DNA from: Halictus rubicundus
Lineage: Eukaryota > Arthropoda > Insecta > Hymenoptera > Halictidae
DNA length: 64,000 nucleotides
Direction: 5' to 3'
Assembly: GCF_050948215.1 (NCBI RefSeq)
Contig: NC_135157.1
Coordinates: forward strand, 558,001 to 622,000
Each line of letters opens with the position of its first letter. Positions within the stretch are counted from its first letter, which is position 1. The position numbers and the translations under genes are program-made. The notes below the pieces were generated by a model that worked only from the letters and a program-made list of their open reading frames with translations, was not told where the DNA came from and ran no database searches. Shown here piece after piece: positions 11,217 through 21,982 of the stretch.

Positions 11217-13765
11217 TATATCATTACATAATTGATCAAAGTTATATCAGTTGTGCGTAACTTTAATTCGAAAACTGCAAAAGGGAACAAGAAACTGTTG
11301 ATATTTATCGCTAGACACTGCACACAGTGAGTAATAATGTATGAATTAATTAATTTGAATTGTTCACGAGGTACGATTTGGCAATATTCCTCTAACCAAA
11401 ATGGCTAAACTTCAATTGAGCCGTGTCGAGGGTCAAGGGAGAAAATAATTGAAACCATACAAGCGTTTCAATTTTTCGATCAGTTCTAAGAGTTATCAAT
11501 TAATTAATTTTCCAATCTATTTTTAGTCTCCGATCGATAGAATTCTAAGGGAACAAACGCATACGTGGAGCTGTTTACGATGAAACAAAAATTTGTCCAT
11601 TGAAAATATTCATAGCTGTTAGAGACACGAAAATGTAGCAGTGCGTTTTGAGAATCTAGCTTTAGAAGTGTTACTTTCTGCTGTCTAGCTTTCTTTGTTT
11701 GCCTCGCTGACTTTCGCTTCAACCTCTGTTTTTCTCACTTTTCTGCCGATTGAAGGAACTTCCACTTCACTGTCTTCGTGGTATGAAGGAGATCTCACGT
11801 GTATGTATGTTGTTCAACGTATTGTTGACAAAGAAATGTTCCTCCTCGTGGGGGCTGTCAGAACAGCACTTTCTATACATCTTATTTTACTTTAAGAACG
11901 GACGATAGTTGTTCGAAGAAAGAAGAAGAAAGTCGAATGCTGTAACTTTATGTTTGGTACAGAATCGTATTAAAGTTACTGAATTGTCAGCGAAATTCAC
12001 GTTCACACAACCGATGCCTGTTCAAGATTAATATTTTATGGATTTTTGTGCAAGAACCGTATTAAAGTTTTATGAAATAGTAATTTTAGACACTCGCCAC
12101 TCGTGTAAACGTAAATTTCACTGCGAAATCGATGAATCGTATAACTCAATCAATTGAAACGAGAGACGATCGGAAATAGGATATTATTTCTCTGCAAAGG
12201 ATTAAATATCCAATTATCCGAGTCAGTAGAAAGACATGTTTGTTTCCAAAAGAAATTGTTCAATAACGGAATCTTAGATTTTTTCAATTACCTTTATCAT
12301 ACTTCAAATAAATTATTGGTTAGCAATAAACAATATTCTTGAACATTTTTAATTGCATGATATTAAAATTTTTTCGTGCATGCCTCGAATTGTCACGCTA
12401 TATTTCGAAATTTCAAGAATGCTTCGGATATCCTAATATGTTTTTACTAAAAATGATAGTATCTCTCTTAATATTTTATATTATTACTAATTTTACAATA
12501 TCCTTGCACCTTAGTGTCGTATATGCCAATATTTCTACAGAACGGGGTTCAATAGAAATTATTAGAATCAAAACTAATTTCAACTTCTACGAGAAAATTT
12601 TATAGATAGGAAGCAAGCTTTTCCTAGTCCTCTCCTTCATACGCTTTTATTTGAAACGCGTTGTGATACCTTCTGAACGAAACGATATAATTTCAATGAA
12701 TATGGTGAACCAAGTGAAATTTAGTATAACATTAAATGTATTTTTATTCAGGTGATAATATAACTGAATTTCACGAGAACGGTGTTTAAGTTCATGCTTT
12801 CATTAACGAAGACTATGAAATATATATTGTCAAAGCTTTGTGCAATGTCTACAATCAGTCACAAAAATTTGTGCATGCATAATGCATTTGACATATATGC
12901 GTTTAATGGTTTTACTCGCGTTTATGTTGTATGTATAAAAATCGAGTTTAATCATCTTTTGAAATTTTCGAAATGAATTAAAATATAAGGATTGTTTAAT
13001 TTTGTACATTATCAATGCTTCGCGGATTATCTATGGGTTGCAACAATAGCTGAAATAATGTTTTGTGATTGATTGTACATTTTAAATCGTTGCTTACATA
13101 CTGTATCCTCAGTCATTATCAATCTTAATAATTGTTGTTCAATTTAAATGTTCCTGTTAATAATATTATTATGGCACAATCTGACACCAACAATTACAAA
13201 CTAGGAGCCAATTATGGTATAGTCATTATTTCCAGCAACATTTCTTAGGAATGTATAATTTATTAAACAACCTGAGCAATGCAATAGGAAACGTTTCTTC
13301 CAATTATCATTTACATAAACCAATAATAATTATCAAAAATTCCATTAATACACTTATAAGTTTATAATTTGTAAAATTGTTATTGAGATATCATAAATAT
13401 TTTACTTCTTTGAAAATAGTTATAATCCTGTCAAGAAAAATGGATCACTCATTACTACATCTAATGCCTCAATTTTGTATCCTTGAGTATCATGTTTCGT
13501 GGTAGTCAGTATACAACCATCTGACAGGACCATGTACCACAAAAACACAACAAGAACACAGTATGCAACCAGAATAAGTAAACAATAGGCAGCCTAATGT
13601 TTAAACTTACTTTGCCTGTCATCATTTGTTCAGTATAAGTAAGTGTAAACGTTTGTTTATTTAACACTTTATCTACTGTTATATCAAAAATGAGTTTAAA
13701 AATCTTTGTTTAGAGAATCATCTCAAAGGAAATTGCCAAATTATCGGTGGTAATTCGTTAGTATA
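11217..13765. other. No gene seen; AT-rich DNA
   Basis: Several open frames of 60-90 codons occur (for example near 11,695, 12,339 and 12,782). They are low-complexity, rich in I/F/N/K, and show no domain, splice context or codon bias. No repeat family of this window was recognised in the stretch. Confidence 0.55.
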
Positions 13766-13918
13766 CAGGATGTCCCAAGAAGAGTGTTGGAAAAAGGAGT
13801 GGTTCCTGGGGTGATTCTAAGCACCTTTTTCCTTTGCCAATTCGTGCCGAAACAAAAAAGTTACTTCAAATGACCCCATGAACCTTTCCTTTTCCTATAT
13901 TGTTTCTGGGACACCCTG
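13766..13918. mobile_element. MITE, CAGGGTGTCCC family, copy 1
   Basis: Left end CAGGATGTCCCAAGAAGAGT, right end TTTCTGGGACACCCTG, flanked by TA on both sides, 153 bp. Subterminal AAAAAGTTACTTCAAATGACC is shared, with small changes, with copies at 42,986 and 44,846. Confidence 0.65.
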
Positions 13919-15114
13919 TACAATTCAAATTGTTATTGCCATTAAAAACTCAAATTGAGAACCCCTTAACTGTAAGTCACAGATTTTCAAAAAATGTTCA
14001 AACACCGGATAAAACATTTTGGTGGGTTAAAATCGTTGCTGTAACACCGGCCTGGTTACTTATTTTTGTTTCGTGCTGTGCTTGTGGAACGTAATAATGA
14101 TGGATTTTCATTTCAGCGAGCGTAGGATTAAACAAAATACTATCACGATAATCGAAACCGCACCTCGCGCACCACGGTTCTTGACTGTCTCTATGAATGT
14201 TTGTCACTTTGTTAATATTTACGTTCTAGCATGCATTTATATGTGTTGCTTCGGTGCATGTACTGTCACACTCAGCCCGCTGGATGCTATTCGAGTTCCG
14301 TGACGCTTATCACACAACTATGCAGTGCGAACGAAGCGCAAGAATACTACTGACTAAATCTCTCCCTATCATGTGTGTTCTGCAAACCCATCGTGCCCGA
14401 TGGTAAGAGGTGCCATTTATTTGCCAAAGTATTCGAAGCCGAAAAAAAGATTTTTAAAAAAGGATTGCGTTGTAGCGCCGGTACATGTCACATTTGTGCT
14501 CCTCCTCGTATACTTTACCAAGCTACGTGCAGCATTGCCTCGAAAAACTTGAAAACCTTCGTTTGGTTCGGTCGAGGGTTTCGAGGGTCGTCAAAATTCG
14601 CCAGTCTAGACACGTGTCTGTTATCTGATAACGACGAAATTGTCGGAATAATGTACATCGAGGGGAAGGAAGTTCGAAGCGGAATTGAACTGTAGTGTCA
14701 GCCACAAATCTATTATCAAATTTATTTGTTCCTTATTATTGCTAAAATTTTCATGATAATTCTTGCTTTATCCACTTTATAATTGAGTTCCCTAATGTAA
14801 GACCCATTTTTTCAAAAAATCATCACTCTCGACTGAGAAATCTTTTAATAAAGTTCCATGAACGTATCAAAGGTAAGATACAGTCCTTGATAAAAAAAAT
14901 TAGGATCACTCACAATTATCAAGGTTTTTCGTATTTCTAGTAAAATGTAGGGACCCCGTTTTCGTGATCCTAAAACGTGCTAACAATAATGTCTCGATAA
15001 TGTGAAAATTTTGGGACCGAAATGTCAACAACCTCGCGACAACACTATAGGAAAATGAATGAAAATTATAATCTAGTAAGAATTTTCTTCTTCCTTCATT
15101 CCAATGTTATCAGA
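13919..15114. other. Unassigned stretch with a 106-codon open frame (14,375-14,695)
   Basis: GC content rises between about 14,100 and 14,700, and a plus-strand frame is open for 106 codons. It contains cysteine pairs (FCKP, CHICAPP), but their spacing does not fit a C1 domain and I do not recognise the protein. It could be a decayed element or a host exon fragment. The rest of the stretch is AT-rich with nothing to report. Confidence 0.3.
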
Positions 15115-15530
15115 ATTGGGCACATTTTATTTGAAATAAGATAGCAAATAATCATTTAAATGATGTAGAGGCATAATGAATCATTTTAAATACTTTTTAT
15201 TATGCAAGTAACATCAAAAATTAATTTTTTTCATAAATGCAAGCAGAATTTAAAACAAATAAATCTTTTCAAATAATTTTTTGTTTCAATCACATTGTTC
15301 AAATATAAATAGTTTTACCGCAAGAAGCGGTTATTGATGTAGCTAAATTAATGATTAAATTTGCATATGCTAATTATTGTAGTTTAATGATTAAGGTTTA
15401 GCTGCATTCGCTTTTAAAATTGTTCACGCAGTTGCCGATGTTGACACGAAATAAACAGAATTTTGGAGAGTACGAATTATTTGAGCAAATGAAAGATAAA
15501 ATGAAAAATTATTTGAATTTCATTTGAGAT
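15115..15530. repeat. Dispersed repeat GGGCACATTT, copy 1
   Basis: The order TTGGGCACATTTTATTTGAA, AAATAATCATTTAAATGATG, then TGCTAATTATTGTAGTTTAA and GAATTTTGGAGAGTACGAAT is repeated with the same order and spacing pattern in 29,808-30,380. This marks a dispersed, non-coding element. Its true ends could not be fixed here. Confidence 0.55.
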
Positions 15531-16475
15531 TTTTCTTTTAGATGAAAATATGACATTTAAAAAAAAACATAAAACACGAAACGAATAAAAGTAGCGAATC
15601 AATTTTATGTGTGTATTGTCTTGTCTAAAACCAATTATCAAATTCATTGATAAATACTACATAAACAATAGTACAAAATGATGAGAAGTAATGAAAAATA
15701 ATTACTGAAATTCCAACACTTCGTTCTACAATAGACCACCCAATTTTACAGTACACCATTCTATTTCTAAAAATTTTGTAAAAAGAAAATAATTGTATCT
15801 GTGGTTTATGCACATATGTGTAATCGTGTAACCACATTGTGGATATCCGATTGGCGTGCATGGGAATTATTCCTCGAAGTAAAACGAACTTGATAATCAA
15901 GATTTTCGAAACAATGCTGTACTATTTTCGCACAGATGTCGCACTTTACGAAATGTCTGAAATGTTTGATGCATAAGACGAAGTTGCTGGTTATTAATTG
16001 AAGTAATGCATGCATACGTTGTATCAGCGTTGAAATGACGTTTTATAATGAATAAGCATATTACCCATTTATGTGAAATTAAATGTTTCGCGAACCATAG
16101 AACATACGACATTTGTTGAATCAAATTGAAATCTTCTGGTTGCAATGTCAAAGATTCATTTCTATGAAATATAGATTCATTGTTTACGATATATCATAAA
16201 AGAAAAGCCCGTAGGATAAAAAATACTGAAGACTATGTACATCGTTAACCGAGAAGATTTAGTTGAATCATCTTTGGATACTCTAGATCAGGATCTTACA
16301 ACCTAGCCCATCAAGTTTCGTAAAATGTCGACATATTATTTTTCAGCTGTTTAGTACCATCAGCCCAATTATGCATTAATCTTTCAGAACATCTCACACG
16401 TAACTTCCACCAACACCGTGCTCAATTCAACCATCACGAGCTCCCTCCGTTCAATATATTAGCCCTTTAACAATA

Positions 16476-16764
16476 TAGTGCTCACTTAAATTAGCGAAGT
16501 TTCGGGTCCGGAACCAAATTCTTACGTTACAAGACACTCCTAAAGAGACGATAATTTTTTTAATATTAGACCATACGACTTGAATTTTTTTGAGAAGTCA
16601 GAATAATTAGTTTACTACGTGATGTGAAATTTGTTCAAAAACTTTTTTTTCACGTCATGTAGTAAACCATGATGACCGTCATGTTCTAACTTCTCAAAAA
16701 AATCCAAGCCCAATAAAAAGTCATCGTATTTTTAAGACTATCCAAATATTAATAAGGGTCACTG
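16476..16764. mobile_element. Palindromic MITE, relative of the 10,586 element
   Basis: The arms are complementary around a centre near 16,648: GAATTTTTTTGAGAAGTCAG and TAGTTTACTACGTGATGTGA on the left match inverted blocks on the right. The outer ends are less well conserved (AGTGCTCACTTAAATTAG against the inverse of ATTAATAAGGGTCACT). Block order resembles the larger element at 10,586. Non-coding. Confidence 0.55.
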
Positions 16765-16879
16765 TATGAAAGCAAGATAGACGCAATCCGTCATAGGTCG
16801 AGGGTTGAGGTTCGACATTTCAAAAGGATTCCGTGAGCGTAAAAAATGGACGAGCAATAATCAAAATTTCAAATTGAGT

Positions 16880-17330
16880 AATGTTTGTCTTACTTTTTCA
16901 AATATGGTAGCAGTAGATTATTGAGATTCTTCCGATTAATTTAAGATTCTTCCGGTCTACTTTTATAGACTTCACACGTAACAATCACATATACGTCCAG
17001 GCATGGACAAGTGATTGCTTACGGGCTGCCAACGCTCGAGCCGTCTACCCCCACTAACGCGCTCCAACTTGCATGAGCGCCAGAGGGCAATACGAGCTCA
17101 GCCTACTTACTAACAGAAACAGTAACTTACTAGGCGAGCTCGTGGGGGTAGCGGCTCGAGCATCGGCACCTCGTGAACAACGAGTTGCTTATGTTGTTCA
17201 TTTTGTTATTTACATTATGTCCATAAAACTAGTCCGATTTACGACGTGTCTGGACCTATTTTAATCGAAAGAATCTCAACAGTCCACTGATACTATATAG
17301 AAACTATATTTAAAAAGACAAGACAAAAAT
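16880..17330. mobile_element. Long-inverted-repeat MITE with GC-rich core
   Basis: The outer arms share GTCTT(A/G)..TTTTTAAATAT, TTGAGATTCTT and TTTTAT(A/G)GAC blocks in inverse order. The GC-rich inner arms repeat CTCGAGCCG(T)CTACCCCCAC against GTGGGGGTAGCGGCTCGAG. The arrangement gives roughly 200-bp arms around a short centre. Partial relatives are seen at 6,795-6,920 (left arm only) and 8,723-9,050. No coding content. Confidence 0.55.
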
Positions 17331-17894
17331 GACTGAATTTGACGTTTTCGTTATTACATAACTGCCTTTACGCTCACGTCATCTTTTTGAAGTACGTCTG
17401 TCTCTTTTCCGCTGGTAGTTTTATTCTCTTTCCTTGTCTACTCTCTAAAAGTTGCGCACTCTCCCTATATGCGGTAGGAAGAGAATACGGATAGGTCGTG
17501 GAAATGTAAGTGCAACAGATTTCGCACATTTAAGCGAGCACTACTATAGTATCATAGCGTATCATCGGTCAAAGGTTCAGCCAGTATTACACTAGAATCC
17601 AGTGATCCCGTAAAGAACTTGACTGGAGAAGTGTCTCTTGGCTGTTACATAGATGCTTTCATATCGTACACCATTAATGTTATCTGAGTAATGATTGCCA
17701 AGCGTATTAATATAATTGCATCGTTTTCTTTTTTTTTTCTCATTTTTGTTTGATAACGGTAGCTGAGGAATCGATGACGATTCATTGGTACTCAAGTTGT
17801 TTCTTTTCTGATGTGTTATTCCGAGCCTAGGGTGACCCGCGATCTGGAACAGCGACGATCGTTACAAAATCCGATATTCGGTCTCTTTTTCCAG

Positions 17895-18029
17895 CGCGAA
17901 GCATATCAGAAGAATTCAGCAGCGGGGACACAAGGTATCGGGACAATGGTGAACCGGGGCCGAGCGGCGGGCACAGCCGCGATCCTCGTTCACCAAAGGA
18001 GAAAGAAGACAAAGATAGAGGTGACGAAG
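17895..18029 (+). CDS. Dgk-theta: DGK theta exon: acidic Ser/Pro-rich linker before the RA domain
   Basis: The acceptor is TCTCTTTTTCCAG at 17882-17894. The coding frame begins at the third base (SISEEFSSGDTRYRDNGEPG ... KEKEDKDRGDE) and is low-complexity and charged. It joins in frame to the RA exon as DE|EMIKVYDG. Two donors are possible, after 18020 (GTGACG) and after 18029 (GTATTT). They differ by nine bases, so both keep frame and would add or drop three residues. The exon's upstream partner must supply one base of its first codon; I did not find it. The call depends on the frame join, since the linker itself has no family signature. Confidence 0.6.
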
Positions 18030-18101
18030 GTATTTCAATACGTTTTATGCGGTCAACCCTTTATGGTCGACCTTTTACCGAGATCCCATTAATTTCTACA
18101 G

Positions 18102-18236
18102 AGATGATCAAGGTCTACGACGGCAACAATTCCCTCAGCCGACGGATATTTCGCGTGATCTCAGTGCCCCGGCAATCCAACACGGAACAGGTCCTGACGG
18201 CGGCGCTACGTGCATTTTACATTACTAAAGATCCCA
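18102..18236 (+). CDS. Dgk-theta: DGK theta exon: N-terminal half of the Ras-association domain
   Basis: The acceptor TTTCTACAG precedes AGATGATC and the donor is GTACGT. It encodes EMIKVYDGNNSLSRRIFRVI followed by SVPRQSNTEQVLTAALRAF and YITKDP. This is the first beta-hairpin and helix of an RA (ubiquitin-like) fold and closely fits DGK theta. The single trailing base A joins AC of the next exon to give Asn (KDP|NNFYLTDLY). The following intron is about 12.5 kb and holds the nested hAT/DD41D/gypsy insertions. Confidence 0.88.
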
Positions 18237-19159
18237 GTACGTACAAAATCTCTCGTTCTTCGCCCATTTCAACGTCCAGGTCAACGTTTTGCGAGTTACA
18301 CCGTTCAACTTTGAACTTTTTTTCCACGTACCCATAATCCGATAATCAATAGACGGTTCTCAGAAATTTCTGATGCGCTGAACGAGAATCTGGAAACTGC
18401 TTTCAGCCTGTCAATCATCGGGGAAATTTTCAACTTTAATCTTTCAATGACATTCTGTCATTTTTCGGTATCATAAACAATGTGGGATCGTAGAGGGCCG
18501 AAACTAAAATTACAATATGAGCCGTTGGTGAGACTTACAAAGTGCCCCACCCCCCCCCCCCAACTTTTGATACTTTACGTCATTCTATTCGTTTCAACAT
18601 GCTAAATACGAATATGTCTTTCGTTTTTTGGCTAAAATTACAAGTTACCGAGATAGTTGCAAAAAGCTTTCTTACTATTTACTAGTGATGGGTTATGATA
18701 CTATTCAAGCGATATCAATGTTTCAAAGTATCATGCAATCATAAGTACGTATAAATACGTAGGTATCATAAGGTATCGATACCTAAATGACTCAGAAGTG
18801 TCGATCCTTTGTAAGTACATCTTTGGTGGAATTGGTATCGATACATTCACAATTCTGTATATAACAGTTATTCTGTATATTACACTTCTGTTACAGTTTC
18901 CAACATGCAGCAAAATGTTTTTGTTTTTTCTGTCCTTCTTTCGCTGTCGCTTATACATGTACATCTTTTACGTGTCGAAGCACGTTTACTTAAGAATTTC
19001 GTCTTTTTTCTGTCGTCTTGAATGTTTGTAAATAGTACTTACAAAATGTATTTACTAAATACATTCATTCTTCCAGTAGCCATCAGTTGCGATACCGTAG
19101 TTACTCTGTGAGAACTCGACTAATTCACGTACAATTTTCAAGCAAAAATTCAAAAGATA

Positions 19160-19565
19160 ATGTCTCATAAAAGATCATGGGTTTGGAATTACTTCAAACA
19201 TAACGATGAAGATTATGAAGTGGAGTGTAATGTGTGTACGAAACGATTGAAATTTAGCAAATGTACAACTAATATGATTAAACATGCAGACTCGTGGTAT
19301 ATCTAAAGAATTCGTTGCAAAAGATACTACAGAAGAATATACTTCTTACGCAGGTAATAGTTTGCACTCTTTCTTATCGTCTAAATACCGATAATATCAC
19401 GATAGAGATACAACAGTCATTATCTGTTCATTTTTCAGAAAATGATGTTACAAAAAAAAAGATTGATGAACTAATTTTAAATTTAATAACTGTAGATCTA
19501 CAACCGTTTTCAATCGTCGAAGATATAGAATTTAAAAATTTTTTAAACTTTCTCGATCTTAAATA
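19160..19565 (+). pseudogene. hAT transposase, N-terminal part (BED finger), frameshifted
   Basis: From ATG at 19160 the frame reads MSHKRSWVWNYFKHNDEDYE then CNVCTKRLKFSKCTTNMIKH, a BED-type zinc finger. A frameshift just after IKH moves the continuation (TRGISKEFVAKDTTEE) to another frame, with a further break near 19,395. The next readable block (IDELILNLITVDLQPFSIVE ... FLNFLDLKY) is the conserved pre-catalytic segment. It stops at the TA where the DD41D element inserted. Confidence 0.85.
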
Positions 19566-19937
19566 TACAGGGTGAGTCACCTAACGTTTGCACCGCAAAT
19601 ATCTTTGTTGTTTCTAAAGATACGTACAATATGGTAAGGACAAAGTTGAATGGTACAATGGGGCTGACACGATACCATAAAAAATTTTGTTTTTATGTCA
19701 TTTTTTAGAGATATCAAGGCCACCTTGACTTCTTTAAATGGAACCATTCTTTTTTAAACACCTACAATGATAGTCCCTTTCATTAGGAGTTCAGTGACAA
19801 TAATTATTCCAAGGTCATTCAAGGTCATGGACAGAAAAGAATACCTGTATTTTATAAATGTTCGAAATGATGGCCGTCTACGTCGATACATTGATGTAAA
19901 CGAGCTCTGAAGGAATGTTGTTTTCTCTGAAGGAATC

Positions 19938-20789
19938 TTAAGTGATATTCGTACATGCTGTGATGATACGCTGACGCATATCTTCAACTGTTGTTGGAGC
20001 ATCCATGGACACGGTCTCTTTTAGCAGACCCCATAAAAAGAAATCCAGTGGATTTAAATCAGGCGAACGTGCTAGCCATGAAACAGTTCTGCCTCGTCCA
20101 ATCCATCGGTTTGGAAATCGAGAATCCAACGTTTCTCTTGCTACTCGTGCATAATGAGCAGGACAACCGTCATGTTGGTACCACATATCGTAGCGATTTT
20201 GTATAGGAACATCTTCTAACAAAATTGGCAGATCTTCTTGCAAAAATTGAGCGTTTTTCTGTCCCGTTATCATTCCGTTAACGAAATATGGTCCAATTAC
20301 TTTGTCGTTCAAAATACCACACCACACGTTTACGCTCCATTGTCTTTGATGATCAATTTCTCGCAGCCAGTGCGGATTATCCACAGACCAATAATGGGCG
20401 TTCCGTAGATTAATTGAGCCATGATTAGTGAATGTTGCTTCGTCCGTAAACAAGACATTAGAAAAAAATGAATGATTTTGAAGCAATCCCCATTGACAAA
20501 AGTTAATTCTATTTTGAAAATCATTCCCGTGCAATTCTTGATGGAGCGATATGTGGAACGGATGAAATTTATGTCGGGCCAGAATTCGTATTACGCTACT
20601 TTGACTTATGCCTGCTTCCCGGGAAATTTTTCTCGTACTCACGTGAGGAACGACAGCTATAGCTGCTAAAATATTAATTTCATTGTCTTCATTAGTCGTG
20701 GGATTCTTCCGTTTGTGCTGTCCTGCATGTACACTTCCAGTACTTCGAAACAACCAGGACGTATTAATGAAAGTCTGTCTAGAAGGAGT
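19938..20789 (-). pseudogene. DD41D transposase, main part
   Basis: The minus strand holds a helix-turn-helix (VSTRKISREAGISQSSVIRI) and then LFTDEATFTNHG, WYQHDGCPAHYARV and WLARSPDLNPLDFFLWG. The three acidic residues (TDE, HDG, PLD) are all present, and 41 residues separate the second and third, fitting the DD41D group. The C-terminus is cut by a stop near 19,938, with the usual VDGHHFEHL end readable in another frame near 19,870. The gypsy LTR interrupts it at TPS|RQTF. The long open frame that runs on into the LTR is a chimera, not a gene. Confidence 0.88.
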
Positions 20790-21068
20790 TGTGGCGGCCC
20801 GCGCAAAGAGCACGCCGACCACCGACAACATACAATGTATACGCGGCGGCGACCGTCCTCGGAAAGCCGCAGCGAAACACGTGAAGATCGGCTTCGGGGA
20901 CGGTCGCCATCTGCTAAACAATCGACTGACGCGAGGGAGAATCGGTCGGTCGAAGGCATGTGATCGACACTCGCTCGCGAACGTCGGTATAGGACGGTTG
21001 AAGGTCCACCGACGAATAAAGACGTATACCCGCGAACACGGCCTCAGTCATTTCACCCGACTCCCACA
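20790..21068 (+). repeat. 5' LTR of the intact gypsy element
   Basis: Starts TGTGGCGGCCCGCGCAAAG and ends ACCCGACTCCCACA. It matches 25198-25476 throughout on inspection. GAATAAAGACG at about 21,013 may be the poly(A) signal. Open frames crossing the LTR into neighbouring transposase are accidental. Confidence 0.95.
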
Positions 21069-21072
21069 TAAT

Positions 21073-21090
21073 TGGTGACCCCGACGTGAT
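21073..21090 (+). other. Primer-binding site complementary to tRNA-Trp
   Basis: TGGTGACCCCGACGTGAT, four bases after the LTR, is complementary to the 3' end of metazoan tRNA-Trp (known end ...ATCACGTCGGGGTCA plus CCA). It differs from the tRNA-Leu site of the left gypsy element, so the two are separate lineages. Confidence 0.85.
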
Positions 21091-21166
21091 CTGTCGCGCA
21101 AAGGCAGAGCGAACCGCGGTAGTGTGCAGTTCGGGTGCATAAAAAAATTAATTACGGAACGCAGCG

Positions 21167-21982
21167 ATGACTGACCCGCTAGCGCCCGGTAACGCCAACG
21201 TCGTACCCTTGGCGGGCGTAGCACGAGTGGCCATAAAAATCCCACCGTTCTGGGAAAAGAACCCGCGAATATGGTTCCAGCAATTGGAATCCCAGTTTGT
21301 CCTGTCTGGGATCACGCAGGACGTCACAAAGTACCACTACGTCACAGCGAACTTGGAGAACAGGTACGCTGACGTAGTGGTCGACATTATCGGCAGCCCG
21401 CCGGAGGGCAATATGTACGAAACGCTCAAGACGGAGCTCATACGGCGAATCGCGGATTCCAAGGAACAGGACATCCGAAACCTGCTGGAACACGAGGAAA
21501 TCGGGGACCGGAAGCCTTCCGTCTTCCTGCGACGCCTGCAGGGCCTCGCCGCCGGTGCCGTGACAGACGAGTTCCTGAAGACGCTGTGGATGGCGCGGCT
21601 GCCAACGAACGTACAAACTGTGCTGGTGACGAGACGGAAGGACCCGCTGTCCGACCTCGCGGCCCTCGCCGATGCCGTCATCGAGGTGTCGTCTCGTCCG
21701 CAGGTCAACGCCGCATCGACGAGTCGAATGGACGAGACCCAGGCGTTGATAGCGGAACTCCGCCGCGAAATCGCGGCCCTTCGCGTCGGTATGGACACCC
21801 GCCGCGCGCGGTCCAAGTCGCGCGGTCCTCGCGAAAGAAGGGCGTCGAAGTCGCGAAGCCGAAGCGACGAGGTACCACCTGGTGACGGCAGATGCTGGTA
21901 CCACTGGAAGCACGGTCCCGCCGCGAGGAAGTGCCGCGACCCGTGTTCCCAGGCGACGGAAAACCGGCGGGACGGTCGTTGA
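21167..21982 (+). CDS. gag: Gypsy Gag polyprotein, 271 residues, intact
   Basis: The frame runs from ATG in GCAGCGATGA to TGA at 21980. It has an N-terminal capsid-like region (FWEKNPRIWFQQLESQFVLS near residues 28-47; LLEHEEIGDRKPSVFLRRLQ near 107-126). Next come a helical stretch (ALIAELRREIAALR), an Arg/Ser-rich segment and a C-terminal knuckle CWYHWKHGPAARKCRDPC (about 243-260). This C-x2-H variant is known from some arthropod gypsy clades. Gag forms the particle and binds the RNA genome. It overlaps pol by 91 bases in the -1 frame. The only homopolymer near the gag end is AAAA at 21960-21963. Confidence 0.93.
   Translation: MTDPLAPGNANVVPLAGVARVAIKIPPFWEKNPRIWFQQLESQFVLSGITQDVTKYHYVTANLENRYADVVVDIIGSPPEGNMYETLKTELIRRIADSKEQDIRNLLEHEEIGDRKPSVFLRRLQGLAAGAVTDEFLKTLWMARLPTNVQTVLVTRRKDPLSDLAALADAVIEVSSRPQVNAASTSRMDETQALIAELRREIAALRVGMDTRRARSKSRGPRERRASKSRSRSDEVPPGDGRCWYHWKHGPAARKCRDPCSQATENRRDGR

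Noticed and set aside
12154..12976. Several 60-90 codon open frames
   Set aside because: AT-rich, low-complexity composition, no motif, no splice logic; expected by chance in such DNA.
14375..14695. A C1 zinc-finger exon of DGK theta
   Set aside because: The cysteines are present but their spacing and the lack of a His-x12-Cys start do not fit C1; no fitting splice sites were found.
19938..20921. A single 327-codon minus-strand gene
   Set aside because: The first 44 codons are gypsy LTR sequence; the real transposase N-terminus lies beyond the other LTR at about 25,481-25,617.
21179..21913. Long antisense frames over gypsy gag and pol
   Set aside because: GC-rich coding DNA opens antisense frames by codon bias; only the sense frames carry retroelement motifs.
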